A stretch of 64,000 nucleotides of DNA from an uncultured Bacteroides sp. (GTDB taxonomy: Bacteria > Bacteroidota > Bacteroidia > Bacteroidales > Bacteroidaceae), in NCBI GenBank assembly GCA_949300425.1, contig CASGED010000010.1, positions 1 through 64,000 of the forward strand, given 5' to 3'. Positions 7,995-15,580 of the stretch are shown here, piece after piece (positions within the stretch are counted from its first letter, which is position 1; each line of letters starts with the position of its first letter). The notes under the pieces were generated by a model. It was not told the origin of the DNA. It was given only the letters and a program-made list of their open reading frames with translations, and did no database searches. A program made the translations under genes and the position numbers.

Positions 7995-8215
7995 ATTTAA
8001 ACCACTGATGAACACGGATTAAACGGGATGAGCACAGATGTATCTGTCACCCTGAGCGTAGTCGAAGGGTCTCATGTAAGACTTCCTCATGCGCTATGTG
8101 AGATGTCTCGACAAGCTTGACATGACAGATACCATTCATCTGAAAATAAAAATCTGTGTAAATCCGTACCATCTGTGTTATCTGTGGTTCCCCCCGATAA
8201 ATTATCATTTTGTAA
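7995..8215 (+). repeat. Dispersed intergenic repeat, copy 1
   Basis: This approximately 200-bp element is repeated in inverted orientation at 39587-39770. It contains complementary CACAGATG-type ends and an inner block beginning CACCCTGAGCGTAGTCGAAG. It separates the 6-8 kb cassettes from aroA and lies within an N-terminal extension of the aroA reading frame, which argues against the upstream start. Confidence 0.85.
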
Positions 8216-8223
8216 TCGACTCA

Positions 8224-9486
8224 ATGCAATACATCCTTACCGCCCCCGCCACCTTGCAGGCCACTATCAGCCTGCCTGCTTCAAAAAGTATCAGCAACCG
8301 TGCGCTTATCCTGCATGCATTGGCGCAGGGTACTGCCTTGCCCGAGAACCTGAGCGACTGTGACGATACCCGTGTCATGGTACGCGCTTTGACTGACAAT
8401 CCCGAAGTGATAGATATTCTGGCGGCAGGTACCGCGATGCGCTTTCTGACAGCTTACTTGAGCGTAACGCCCGGTACACGCTTGATTACCGGTACCGCCC
8501 GTATGCAGCAACGACCGATTCGTATTTTGGTGGATGCCTTACGGGCATTGGGGGCGCAGATAACTTATGCAGGCAACGAAGGTTTCCCACCCTTGCGCAT
8601 TACGGGCGGCGACTTAACCGGAAGCGACATCACCCTGCCGGGAGGAGTCAGTTCGCAATACATTTCCGCTTTGCTGATGGTAGGTGCCACATTGCCTCAC
8701 GGCCTGAACATACACTTAACGGGTGACATCGTTTCGCGCCCTTACATCGACCTGACTTTGCAACTGATGCACGATTATGGAGCACAGGCGCAATGGACGT
8801 CTGCCGACCACATAACAGTCTCCCCGGGAGGGTATCGGAATACTCCTTTTTTAGTAGAAAGCGACTGGAGCGCCGCTTCCTATTGGTATGAAATGGCTGC
8901 GGTCCTTTTGACGCGACATCGGGCAAAAAAGACGCAGGATGACGTACGGGTGGAATTGCGGGGACTTTTTAAGAACAGTTGCCAAGGAGATTGCCATGGG
9001 GCGGAACTTTTTGCCCGGTTGGGCGTGCGAAGCGAATACACACCGCAAGGAGTTGTCCTGAGCCGGGGCGAAACGCCTGTGCAGCATTTAGAGGCTGATT
9101 TGGTGAACATCCCGGACTTGGCGCAAACCTTTGTCGTAACCTGTTGCCTGATGAACATTCCGTTCTGCTTCACCGGTTTGCAAAGTCTCAAGATAAAAGA
9201 AACGGACCGGCTTTATGCCTTGGTCGCCGAATTGCGCAAGCTGGGGTTCAAAGTCCGTTCGGAACAGGACAGCATTCTCCGTTGGGACGGTGAACGGTGC
9301 AGCCCGGACGAACGGCCTTGTATCGACACCTACGAGGACCACCGTATGGCTATGGCTTTTGCTCCCGCGAGCCTCCTCTTTCCGGGGCTTTGCATCAATC
9401 ATCCCGAAGTGGTGAGCAAGTCTTATCCGCACTATTGGGAGGACTTGCGACAAGCGGGATTTGCTGTCGCGGGAAGGGGCAGATAA
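8224..9486 (+). CDS. aroA: 3-phosphoshikimate 1-carboxyvinyltransferase (EPSP synthase)
   Basis: The enzyme joins shikimate 3-phosphate and phosphoenolpyruvate in the sixth step of chorismate and aromatic amino acid synthesis. The start at 8224 (MQYILTAPATLQATISLPAS) gives 420 residues, the usual Bacteroides length. The reading frame is open 45 codons further up, but that part is a dispersed repeat. Family motifs are the N-terminal LPASKSISNRALIL, the GTAMRFLTAYL loop, and the C-terminal KETDRLYALVAELRKLG and DHRMAMAFAP blocks. It reads into the same strand as the next four genes but is separated from them by its own 81-bp gap and a promoter at 9528. Confidence 0.95.
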   Translation: MQYILTAPATLQATISLPASKSISNRALILHALAQGTALPENLSDCDDTRVMVRALTDNPEVIDILAAGTAMRFLTAYLSVTPGTRLITGTARMQQRPIRILVDALRALGAQITYAGNEGFPPLRITGGDLTGSDITLPGGVSSQYISALLMVGATLPHGLNIHLTGDIVSRPYIDLTLQLMHDYGAQAQWTSADHITVSPGGYRNTPFLVESDWSAASYWYEMAAVLLTRHRAKKTQDDVRVELRGLFKNSCQGDCHGAELFARLGVRSEYTPQGVVLSRGETPVQHLEADLVNIPDLAQTFVVTCCLMNIPFCFTGLQSLKIKETDRLYALVAELRKLGFKVRSEQDSILRWDGERCSPDERPCIDTYEDHRMAMAFAPASLLFPGLCINHPEVVSKSYPHYWEDLRQAGFAVAGRGR

Positions 9487-9527
9487 ACATTTTACGTCCG
9501 TTGTGAGACTCTATGATTTATTCTGCG

Positions 9528-9535
9528 TATCTTTG
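9528..9535 (+). promoter_or_regulatory. Promoter of the 9568 operon
   Basis: TATCTTTG matches TAnnTTTG and is placed 33 bp before the start codon. Confidence 0.7.
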
Positions 9536-9567
9536 CATCCGCAAAATATTAAATCCAAGAATGCTTC

Positions 9568-9999
9568 ATGTGGATATTGATTGTTAGTTTGGTTGTATTG
9601 GGCGTTGTGGCTGCCATAGCCGGCATTGTACGCAACCGCCGCCTGAAAGAAAAAGTGGAAAGCGGTGAACTGGAAGCCATGCCCGAAGTAAATCCGGTAA
9701 ACATGGAGTGTTGCGGCCAGCACGAAGTGTGCGAGAAGGAAAGTTTGTTAGCTGCCGTCAGCAAACAGATAGAATATTACGATGATGAAGAACTGGATCG
9801 TTACAAAGACATGCCGGGCGATGCCTATAGCGCCGAACAGGAAGAAGAGTTTCGGGATGTGTTCTACACCATGCAGGAAGAAGACGTGGCGGGATGGGTA
9901 CGCAGTTTGCAGTTGCGTGGCATCTCGTTGCCCGACAACCTGAAAGATGAAGTGTTTTTGGTTGTGGGGGAACTGCGGGCGAATCCGCATAAGAAATAA
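9568..9999 (+). CDS. Membrane-anchored conserved protein of unknown function
   Basis: The 143-residue protein has one N-terminal membrane segment (about 2-21, ILIVSLVVLGVVAAIAGIV). A Cys-rich motif ECCGQHEVCEKESLL follows near residues 48-62, and the soluble domain is acidic. The four Cys/His positions could bind a metal. The gene is 11 bp before a metal-transport permease, which fits a metal-related role, but no function is known to me. It is the first gene of a run of four on this strand. Confidence 0.7.
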   Translation: MWILIVSLVVLGVVAAIAGIVRNRRLKEKVESGELEAMPEVNPVNMECCGQHEVCEKESLLAAVSKQIEYYDDEELDRYKDMPGDAYSAEQEEEFRDVFYTMQEEDVAGWVRSLQLRGISLPDNLKDEVFLVVGELRANPHKK

Positions 10000-10010
10000 A
10001 TCATTGAGCG

Positions 10011-10841
10011 ATGGAACTTCTGCACTATACGTTTTTCCAACATGCGTTGATTGGTAGCCTGCTGGCCAGCGTTGTCTGTGGTATGATAGGTACTTACATC
10101 GTTACTCGTAGGTTGGTGTTCATCAGCGGCGGACTGACACACGCCTCTTTTGGAGGCATCGGCTTGGGACTGTATACGGGTATCTCCCCCATTTTGTCAG
10201 CGGCGATATTTGCCATACTCTCCGCTTTTGGCGTGGAATGGCTCGGCAAGCGGAAAGACATGCGCGAAGATTCTGCCATTGCTGTCTTTTGGGCGTTAGG
10301 CATGGCTTTAGGTATCATCTTTACCTATCTTTCACCCGGCTACACACCGGACTTATCGGCTTACCTGTTTGGCAATATCCTGACCATCAACACAAGCGAC
10401 ATCATGCTGTTGGCCGTATTGGCGGCTGTACTGGGCATCTTCTTCTTCCTCTTTCTGCGAACCATTGTCAGCATTGCTTTCGACAGTGAGTTTGCCCGTT
10501 CGCAAGGATTGCCGGTAACGGCGCTTGAATATGTCCTGATGATGTTCATCGCATTGACCATTGTGTCGTGCCTTCGCATGGTAGGTATCGTACTGGTTAT
10601 CTCGCTGCTCACCATTCCACAAATGACGGCCAACCTGTTCACCTACCGTTTCGGTCATATCATCGGGCTGTCCATCGGCATCGGTTACCTGAGTTGCCTG
10701 GCCGGACTGTTGGTTTCTTTCTACACCAATGTGCCTTCGGGCGCTTCCATTATATTCTTTTCCATCCTTATCTACGTGGTGTGCAAAGGGTGGAAGAGCT
10801 TGCAGACTTTCCGGATGAGGAAAGAAGAAGTCAAACAGTAA
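10011..10841 (+). CDS. Metal ABC transporter permease (ZnuB/MntB family)
   Basis: The 276-residue integral membrane protein has about eight hydrophobic segments and the family opening HALIGSLLASVVCGMIGTYIV, RRLVFISGGLTHASFGGIG. Members form the channel of importers for zinc, manganese or iron. No ATPase or binding protein gene lies next to it, so its partners must be encoded elsewhere or it acts in an unusual assembly. It follows the Cys-motif membrane protein by 11 bp and precedes tsaE by 20 bp. Confidence 0.88.
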   Translation: MELLHYTFFQHALIGSLLASVVCGMIGTYIVTRRLVFISGGLTHASFGGIGLGLYTGISPILSAAIFAILSAFGVEWLGKRKDMREDSAIAVFWALGMALGIIFTYLSPGYTPDLSAYLFGNILTINTSDIMLLAVLAAVLGIFFFLFLRTIVSIAFDSEFARSQGLPVTALEYVLMMFIALTIVSCLRMVGIVLVISLLTIPQMTANLFTYRFGHIIGLSIGIGYLSCLAGLLVSFYTNVPSGASIIFFSILIYVVCKGWKSLQTFRMRKEEVKQ

Positions 10842-10861
10842 CCTAATAAATACATAATAGA

Positions 10862-11287
10862 ATGGAAATCAGTATTCAATCTTTAGACCAAATTCACGAA
10901 GCCGCCCGCCAATTTGTGCAGGCTATGGGTGACAATACCGTTTTTGCTTTTTATGGAAAGATGGGAGCAGGCAAAACCACCTTCATCAAAGCCATTTGCG
11001 AAGAGTTGGGAGTAAGTGATGTCATCACTTCGCCTACATTCGCTATTGTCAACGAATACCGTTCCGACAAGGGCGGAGAGTTAATCTATCATTTCGATTT
11101 CTACCGCATCAAGAAATTGGAAGAAGTGTACGACATGGGCTATGAGGACTATTTTTACAGCGGTGCTCTCTGTTTCATCGAGTGGCCCGAACTGGTAGAA
11201 GAATTGCTTCCGGGAGACGCCGTCAAAGTTTCCATAGAAGAAGTTGAAGAAGGCACACGCAAGGTGTCGTTGGAAAATTTAGTGTAA
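10862..11287 (+). CDS. tsaE: tRNA threonylcarbamoyladenosine biosynthesis ATPase TsaE
   Basis: The 141-residue cytoplasmic P-loop ATPase assists TsaB and TsaD in making the t6A37 modification of ANN-decoding tRNAs. The Walker A motif GKMGAGKTT is at 32-40. [10 protein letters not shown] and the HFDFYRI block that follow are typical of the family, as is the WPE motif ([13 protein letters not shown]). The length matches the family. It is in a probable operon with the genes on either side. Confidence 0.95.
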   Translation: MEISIQSLDQIHEAARQFVQAMGDNTVFAFYGKMGAGKTTFIKAICEELGVSDVITSPTFAIVNEYRSDKGGELIYHFDFYRIKKLEEVYDMGYEDYFYSGALCFIEWPELVEELLPGDAVKVSIEEVEEGTRKVSLENLV

Positions 11288-11296
11288 AAGACGGTT

Positions 11297-11512
11297 ATGA
11301 GTCACTATATTATCCAAGGAATCTTTGCGCTGACCGGAATTGTCAGCCTGTTGGCGGCGTTGCTGGATTGGGAGTGGTTCTTCACCGCCCGCAACTCGCA
11401 GTTCATTGTGCAGAACGTGGGACGTCGCCAAGCACGCCTGTTCTATGGCGTATTAGGACTGTTGCTCATAGCCACGGCGGTGTTCTTTATGCTTGAGACC
11501 ATCCCTAAATAG
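11297..11512 (+). CDS. Imm17-like small membrane protein
   Basis: The 71-residue protein has two membrane segments (about 5-22 and 49-66) with a short loop, FFTARNSQFIVQNVGRRQAR, that is characteristic of the immunity-17 family. Family naming comes from presumed toxin immunity, but no toxin gene is nearby. It follows tsaE by 9 bp and is the last gene of the run. Confidence 0.75.
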   Translation: MSHYIIQGIFALTGIVSLLAALLDWEWFFTARNSQFIVQNVGRRQARLFYGVLGLLLIATAVFFMLETIPK

Positions 11513-11599
11513 TTCTATTGCGGTTTCATGAATTCCGTCATGATATCCGCCCGTCCCATTATTGTCCACCAATTAACACATAGTGCTAAATTTATGGAT

Positions 11600-12838
11600 T
11601 CAATCCTGTTTGCGATATTGCAGTACCGCCCCATTCTCCCGCCGGAACGCTTGATGTGAAACCTCACGCAGGCGGTTTACGGTTATAGCCCGATACTTAG
11701 GTACTTCCTGATTGATGTCCTCAGCCTGACCGGTCAACTCGAACCACGCAAGGTTTGTAGCCACATTCAGATAATTAATGTTGCCGAAGATGTAGGTAGA
11801 CTCAAACTTGTTTTTCACTTTCTCCAGTTCACGCTCGTCAATGGTTTCATTCCGGAGTAAATCCAGCTCAGCCCAAATTGCATCTTCGGCCTCTTCCAAT
11901 GAGACACCGACGGAAGGCCGCCCGCTAATCTGAAGCAAACCGGCATCGCGCGTGCCGGAGATATAAGCGTCTATGTTGGAAAACAGTTTCCGTTCTTGCA
12001 CCAAACGCTGGTTCAGACGGCTGGAACGACCGTTGGCCAACAAATCAGAAAGTATATCGAAAGCATAATAGTCCGGTTCATCCCGTCGGCACATGTGAAA
12101 GGCCATGAATAGCGCGTCTACCGGAACCGGACGCTTTACTTCCAGCCGACGCTCTTCGTCCTGCGTAGGTTCCTGTGCAAGTTGACGGGCTGGCACTTCA
12201 CGTCGGGGTATGTCTCCAAACCATTTCTGCGTCAGGCGCACCGTTTCTTTCCAGGAAATGTTACCTGTAACGGCTAACACGGCATTGTTAGGAGCATAGT
12301 GCCGGTAGAAGAATGTGCGGACTTCGTCGAGCGTGGCCTGCGCGATGTGCGAGAGTTCCTTGCCGATAGTAGGCCAACGATAAGGATGCACCTTGTAGGC
12401 CAAAGGACGCAACAAGTGTCCCACATCGCCGTAGGGCTGGTTCAGGCAACGTTGCTTGAACTCTTCCATTACCACACCCCGTTGCACCTCCAGGCTATGC
12501 TCGCTGAAGTCCAGCCCCAACATGCGGTCAGACTCCAGCCAAAAACCGGTTTCCACGTTCGCCTTGGGAACGGTCAGGTAATAGTTCGTAATGTCATTGT
12601 TCGTCCAGGCATTGTTCTCTCCGCCGGCCAGCTGGAGCGGCGTGTCATAATCGGGAATATGCCGTGAACCGCCAAACATCAGGTGCTCAAACAGATGGGC
12701 AAACCCCGTATGGTCGGGGTGCTCGTCACGCGCACCGACATCATAAACAATGTTCAACGCCACCATCTGCGTCGATGTGTCTTCATGATGCACCAGACGC
12801 AAACCGTTCTCCAAAGTCAACCGATTGATACGCTCCAT
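11600..12838 (-). CDS. M16 family zinc peptidase
   Basis: The protein is an inverzincin-type metalloprotease of 412 residues. The zinc motif HxxEH is complete at H48-L-F-E51-H52, and the third ligand probably lies in VVMEEFKQR about 75 residues later. There is no signal peptide. The ORF could open at a TTG two codons earlier, but the ATG at 12838 (MERINRLTL) is better. It starts 9 bp after the cyclophilin gene stops, so the two are cotranscribed. Family members degrade peptides or process exported proteins; the substrate is unknown. Confidence 0.92.
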   Translation of the reverse strand: MERINRLTLENGLRLVHHEDTSTQMVALNIVYDVGARDEHPDHTGFAHLFEHLMFGGSRHIPDYDTPLQLAGGENNAWTNNDITNYYLTVPKANVETGFWLESDRMLGLDFSEHSLEVQRGVVMEEFKQRCLNQPYGDVGHLLRPLAYKVHPYRWPTIGKELSHIAQATLDEVRTFFYRHYAPNNAVLAVTGNISWKETVRLTQKWFGDIPRREVPARQLAQEPTQDEERRLEVKRPVPVDALFMAFHMCRRDEPDYYAFDILSDLLANGRSSRLNQRLVQERKLFSNIDAYISGTRDAGLLQISGRPSVGVSLEEAEDAIWAELDLLRNETIDERELEKVKNKFESTYIFGNINYLNVATNLAWFELTGQAEDINQEVPKYRAITVNRLREVSHQAFRRENGAVLQYRKQD

Positions 12839-12847
12839 GGACAATCC

Positions 12848-13684
12848 TTACAACACTTCCACCTTCTTGATTTTGACATCTTCTTCCGGACGGTCGTTCC
12901 GGTCGGTCTTCATTTGCTGGATTTTATCCACCACGTCCATGCCTTCCACTACTTCGCCAAACACGGTGTATTCGTTATCCAAATGGGGTGTCCCTCCCAC
13001 CGTGGTATAGGCTTTCACCTGCTCAGGCGTGAAGCGGAATTCCGGTTGGCCTGCCATCTGTTTCTCCACTTGGGCTATCAACGTGTCTTGCAAGTTCATC
13101 AGCCCTTCCTGGTCGTTGTTGCGGCGCATCTTGTAGATTTCCTTCGCATGCTTGGCCGCCAAGGCGTTGAAAGCGTTGTTGAAACGCATGTTGTTCATCT
13201 GCGTCTCCATATTTAATAAGGTGGAATCGGTATAGACCTTACCCGTTACGATGTAAAATTGGCATCCGGAAGATGCTTTCTCAGGGTTCACCTGATCGCC
13301 TTGACGAGCTGCAGACAAAGCTCCGCGCTTGTGGAAATACTTGGGATAGACAAACTCGGCCGGCACCGTATAGCCCACATCGCCCGCTCCCAGCATCTTA
13401 CCTTTGGGCGCGTCTTTCGAATCGGGGTCTCCCGCCTGTATCATAAAGTCTTTGATGACACGGTGGAACAAAGTGCCTTCGTACGTCCCGTTTTGCGCCA
13501 GTTTGATAAAGTTTTCGCGGTGCTTTGGCGTTTCGTTGTACAATTTGACAATGATGTCGCCCGCCGTCGTTTCAATCTTCAGTTTTGTCTCTTCATTCAT
13601 ATCTTTATTCTCTTTTTGTCCGGGCTTGCATGCCGCCAAACAGCACGCAAACAGGGTTAATAATACAATTACAGTTCCTTTCAT
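12848..13684 (-). CDS. Cyclophilin-type peptidyl-prolyl isomerase lipoprotein
   Basis: The 278-residue lipoprotein has a signal peptide ending in the lipobox LAAC (Cys19). The cyclophilin domain occupies about 33-140 and again near the C-terminus, with the motifs LYNETPKHRENFIKLA, FHRVIKDFMIQAGDP and SGCQFYIV and a closing YTVFGEVVEGMDVVDKI. An insert of about 60 residues between the halves is seen in Bacteroidetes homologs. It catalyses proline isomerisation during folding of envelope proteins. A TAnnTTTG box lies 27 bp upstream. Confidence 0.92.
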   Translation of the reverse strand: MKGTVIVLLTLFACCLAACKPGQKENKDMNEETKLKIETTAGDIIVKLYNETPKHRENFIKLAQNGTYEGTLFHRVIKDFMIQAGDPDSKDAPKGKMLGAGDVGYTVPAEFVYPKYFHKRGALSAARQGDQVNPEKASSGCQFYIVTGKVYTDSTLLNMETQMNNMRFNNAFNALAAKHAKEIYKMRRNNDQEGLMNLQDTLIAQVEKQMAGQPEFRFTPEQVKAYTTVGGTPHLDNEYTVFGEVVEGMDVVDKIQQMKTDRNDRPEEDVKIKKVEVL

Positions 13685-13710
13685 CTCGCTTTTTGTTTAA
13701 TTTAAGTCTG

Positions 13711-13718
13711 CAAATATA
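13711..13718 (-). promoter_or_regulatory. Promoter of the cyclophilin/M16 operon
   Basis: Reads TATATTTG on the minus strand, 27 bp before the start. It is nearly back to back with the promoter at 13740. Confidence 0.65.
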
Positions 13719-13739
13719 CTAAAATCAGCCAAAAGCCAT

Positions 13740-13747
13740 TACCTTTG
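13740..13747 (+). promoter_or_regulatory. Promoter of the sigma54-type regulator
   Basis: TACCTTTG matches TAnnTTTG. Transcription would begin near 13753, which rules out the upstream GTG at 13747 as a start codon and supports the ATG at 13777. Confidence 0.7.
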
Positions 13748-13776
13748 TGCTTGAAAAGATAAAAAAACATCAGACT

Positions 13777-15135
13777 ATGAAATCCATTTTGATTGTAGAA
13801 GACGACATTACTTACGGCATCATGCTAAAGACCTGGCTCACCAAGAAAGGGTTTCAAATCTACTCGGCCAGTAGCGTAGCCCGTGCCCAAAAAGTGATTG
13901 ATGCGGAAACAATCGACTTGATTTTGTCTGACTTACGCCTTCCCGACCATGACGGAATAGACATCCTGCGATGGCTGATAAAGCGCGAGCGCATGATACC
14001 TCTCATCATCATGACGGGATATGCCGACATTCAATCGGCCGTACAGGCCATGAAGTTAGGTGCATGCGACTATGTGCCCAAACCTATCAATCCCGATGAA
14101 CTGTTGAAGAAGATAGAAGACGCCCTGAAAAAGAGCGAATCGGGCGACGCACCTTTGGCTTCCAGGCAGAAAGCAAGTTCGGACGGGATGGCTGCAACCT
14201 CACCCTCCGATTTTTTGGAAGGAGAAAGCGATTCGGCCAAGCAACTCTATAATTATGTCCGGTTGGTAGCCCCCACCACGATGTCGGTACTTATCAACGG
14301 CGCCAGCGGCACGGGTAAGGAATACGTGGCCCATCGCATTCACCAGCTCAGCAAACGGGCCGACAAACCTTTCGTAGCCATTGATTGCGGCGCCATCCCC
14401 AAGGAACTGGCCGCTTCTGAATTCTTCGGCCACGTAAAAGGAGCGTTTACCGGTGCCTTGACCGACAAGACGGGAGCTTTTGTAGAAGCCAACGGGGGAA
14501 CCATTTTCTTAGATGAGATAGGAAACCTGAGCTACGAGATACAAATACAGTTACTCCGTGCCCTCCAAGAACGGAAGATACGTCCCATCGGATCCAACAA
14601 AGAGATTCAAGTGGATGTACGCCTGATTTCTGCTACCAACGAAGATTTGGAACAGCAAATCGGGAAGGGGACCTTCCGCGAAGACTTGTATCATCGCATC
14701 AATGAATTCACACTCTACATGCCTTTGCTGAAAGAACGCAAGGAAGATATCTTGCTCTTTGCCAACTTCTTCCTCGACAAAGCCAATCAGGAAATGGGCA
14801 AGCGACTCATAGGCTTCGATATGCAGGCCTGCAAGGCTATGGAGGCCTATCATTGGCCAGGTAACCTAAGACAGATGAAGAACGTCATTCGTCGTGCCAC
14901 TCTGTTGGCAACAGGCGACCTTATCACCACCAGCGAATTGGGCGACCTGCAATCTCCTCCCCCTGTCCCAACAACCGGCATGGCTCTGCGCGATGAAGAG
15001 ACTGAGAAACGCCACATCATTGAAGCCTTGCGCCAAACCGGAAACAACAAAAGCCGTGCCGCCCAGCTATTGGGTATAGACCGCAAGACGCTGTACAACA
15101 AGCTAAAGTTGTACAACATCAACGATGTGTTGTAG
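13777..15135 (+). CDS. NtrC-family sigma54-dependent response regulator
   Basis: The 452-residue protein has three domains. An N-terminal receiver (about 1-120) has the acidic pair E8-D9-D10 and phospho-acceptor D52. A central AAA+ domain (about 143-370) has Walker A GASGTGKE and the sigma54-contact motif GAFTGA. A Fis-type helix-turn-helix closes the C-terminus (RAAQLLGIDRKTLYNKLK). All parts needed to activate sigma54 RNA polymerase are present. No histidine kinase lies beside it. Downstream are four TTCCACA-like repeats and a sigma54 promoter, a likely target. Confidence 0.95.
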   Translation: MKSILIVEDDITYGIMLKTWLTKKGFQIYSASSVARAQKVIDAETIDLILSDLRLPDHDGIDILRWLIKRERMIPLIIMTGYADIQSAVQAMKLGACDYVPKPINPDELLKKIEDALKKSESGDAPLASRQKASSDGMAATSPSDFLEGESDSAKQLYNYVRLVAPTTMSVLINGASGTGKEYVAHRIHQLSKRADKPFVAIDCGAIPKELAASEFFGHVKGAFTGALTDKTGAFVEANGGTIFLDEIGNLSYEIQIQLLRALQERKIRPIGSNKEIQVDVRLISATNEDLEQQIGKGTFREDLYHRINEFTLYMPLLKERKEDILLFANFFLDKANQEMGKRLIGFDMQACKAMEAYHWPGNLRQMKNVIRRATLLATGDLITTSELGDLQSPPPVPTTGMALRDEETEKRHIIEALRQTGNNKSRAAQLLGIDRKTLYNKLKLYNINDVL

Positions 15136-15140
15136 AAAAA

Positions 15141-15179
15141 TTCCACACTTTATTCCACAGCTCCACATCCGTTCCACAC
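15141..15179 (+). promoter_or_regulatory. Cluster of TTCCACA repeats, possible activator sites
   Basis: TTCCACA occurs at 15141, 15153 and 15172, and CTCCACA at 15161. The cluster is 70-105 bp upstream of the sigma54 promoter, a typical distance for an enhancer-binding protein. Confidence 0.5.
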
Positions 15180-15246
15180 ATTGCTTTATAAGCAAACATC
15201 TTCTTATTCGTCTTATAGTCAAAGATTTAGTTCTAAATGCGTATTT

Positions 15247-15261
15247 TGGCACGCAAATTGA
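15247..15261 (+). promoter_or_regulatory. Sigma54 (-24/-12) promoter
   Basis: TGGCACGCAAATTGA has the -24 element TGGCAC and the -12 element TTG at exact spacing. The only departure is A instead of C in the last position of the -12 dinucleotide. It reads away from the sigma54 activator gene and has no obvious coding gene after it. Confidence 0.6.
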
Positions 15262-15272
15262 TAGAATAATTG

Positions 15273-15580
15273 TAGAGACTAACTAACACGACTTAAACCA
15301 AAACTTAATGTACTAATCGTAAAAGCAAGTGAAAGATAAACGTTAGTATTAGTAGCCCTGTTTATGTTTGTTTGTGGAAGCCTCTTGGCAGGATGTCGAA
15401 AGAGATTCTGTCGGGAGGCTCAAAACAGGAAGAGTTTAAACACACAAGCCCAACGTTTGACTCCATTGTCTCTACAAGGCAGACAAATATCTACTTTAAA
15501 GTGCTGAACAATAGTAAGCCGCTAACAAGAAAAAGCCGTTCCCATCTTGTCTATTCTGGGGAGCGGCTTTTTCTTGTTTT
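15273..15580 (+). ncRNA. Candidate sigma54-dependent small RNA
   Basis: A transcript from the sigma54 promoter would start near 15273 and end at the terminator at 15526-15580, about 300 nt. It contains a hairpin AGCCTC...GAGGCT with an inner CAG/CTG pairing (about 15379-15421). The only reading frame of note runs through the terminator and looks non-coding. The call rests on promoter, hairpin and terminator order alone. Confidence 0.4.
15526..15580. terminator. Bidirectional terminator
   Basis: The perfect 13-bp stem CAAGAAAAAGCCG/CGGCTTTTTCTTG is followed by TTTT on the plus strand. Its A-rich left arm gives a U-run for the convergent gene on the minus strand. Confidence 0.85.

Noticed and set aside
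8089-8223. 45-codon N-terminal extension of aroA
   Set aside because: It is encoded by a dispersed intergenic repeat; family length and motifs fit the ATG at 8224.
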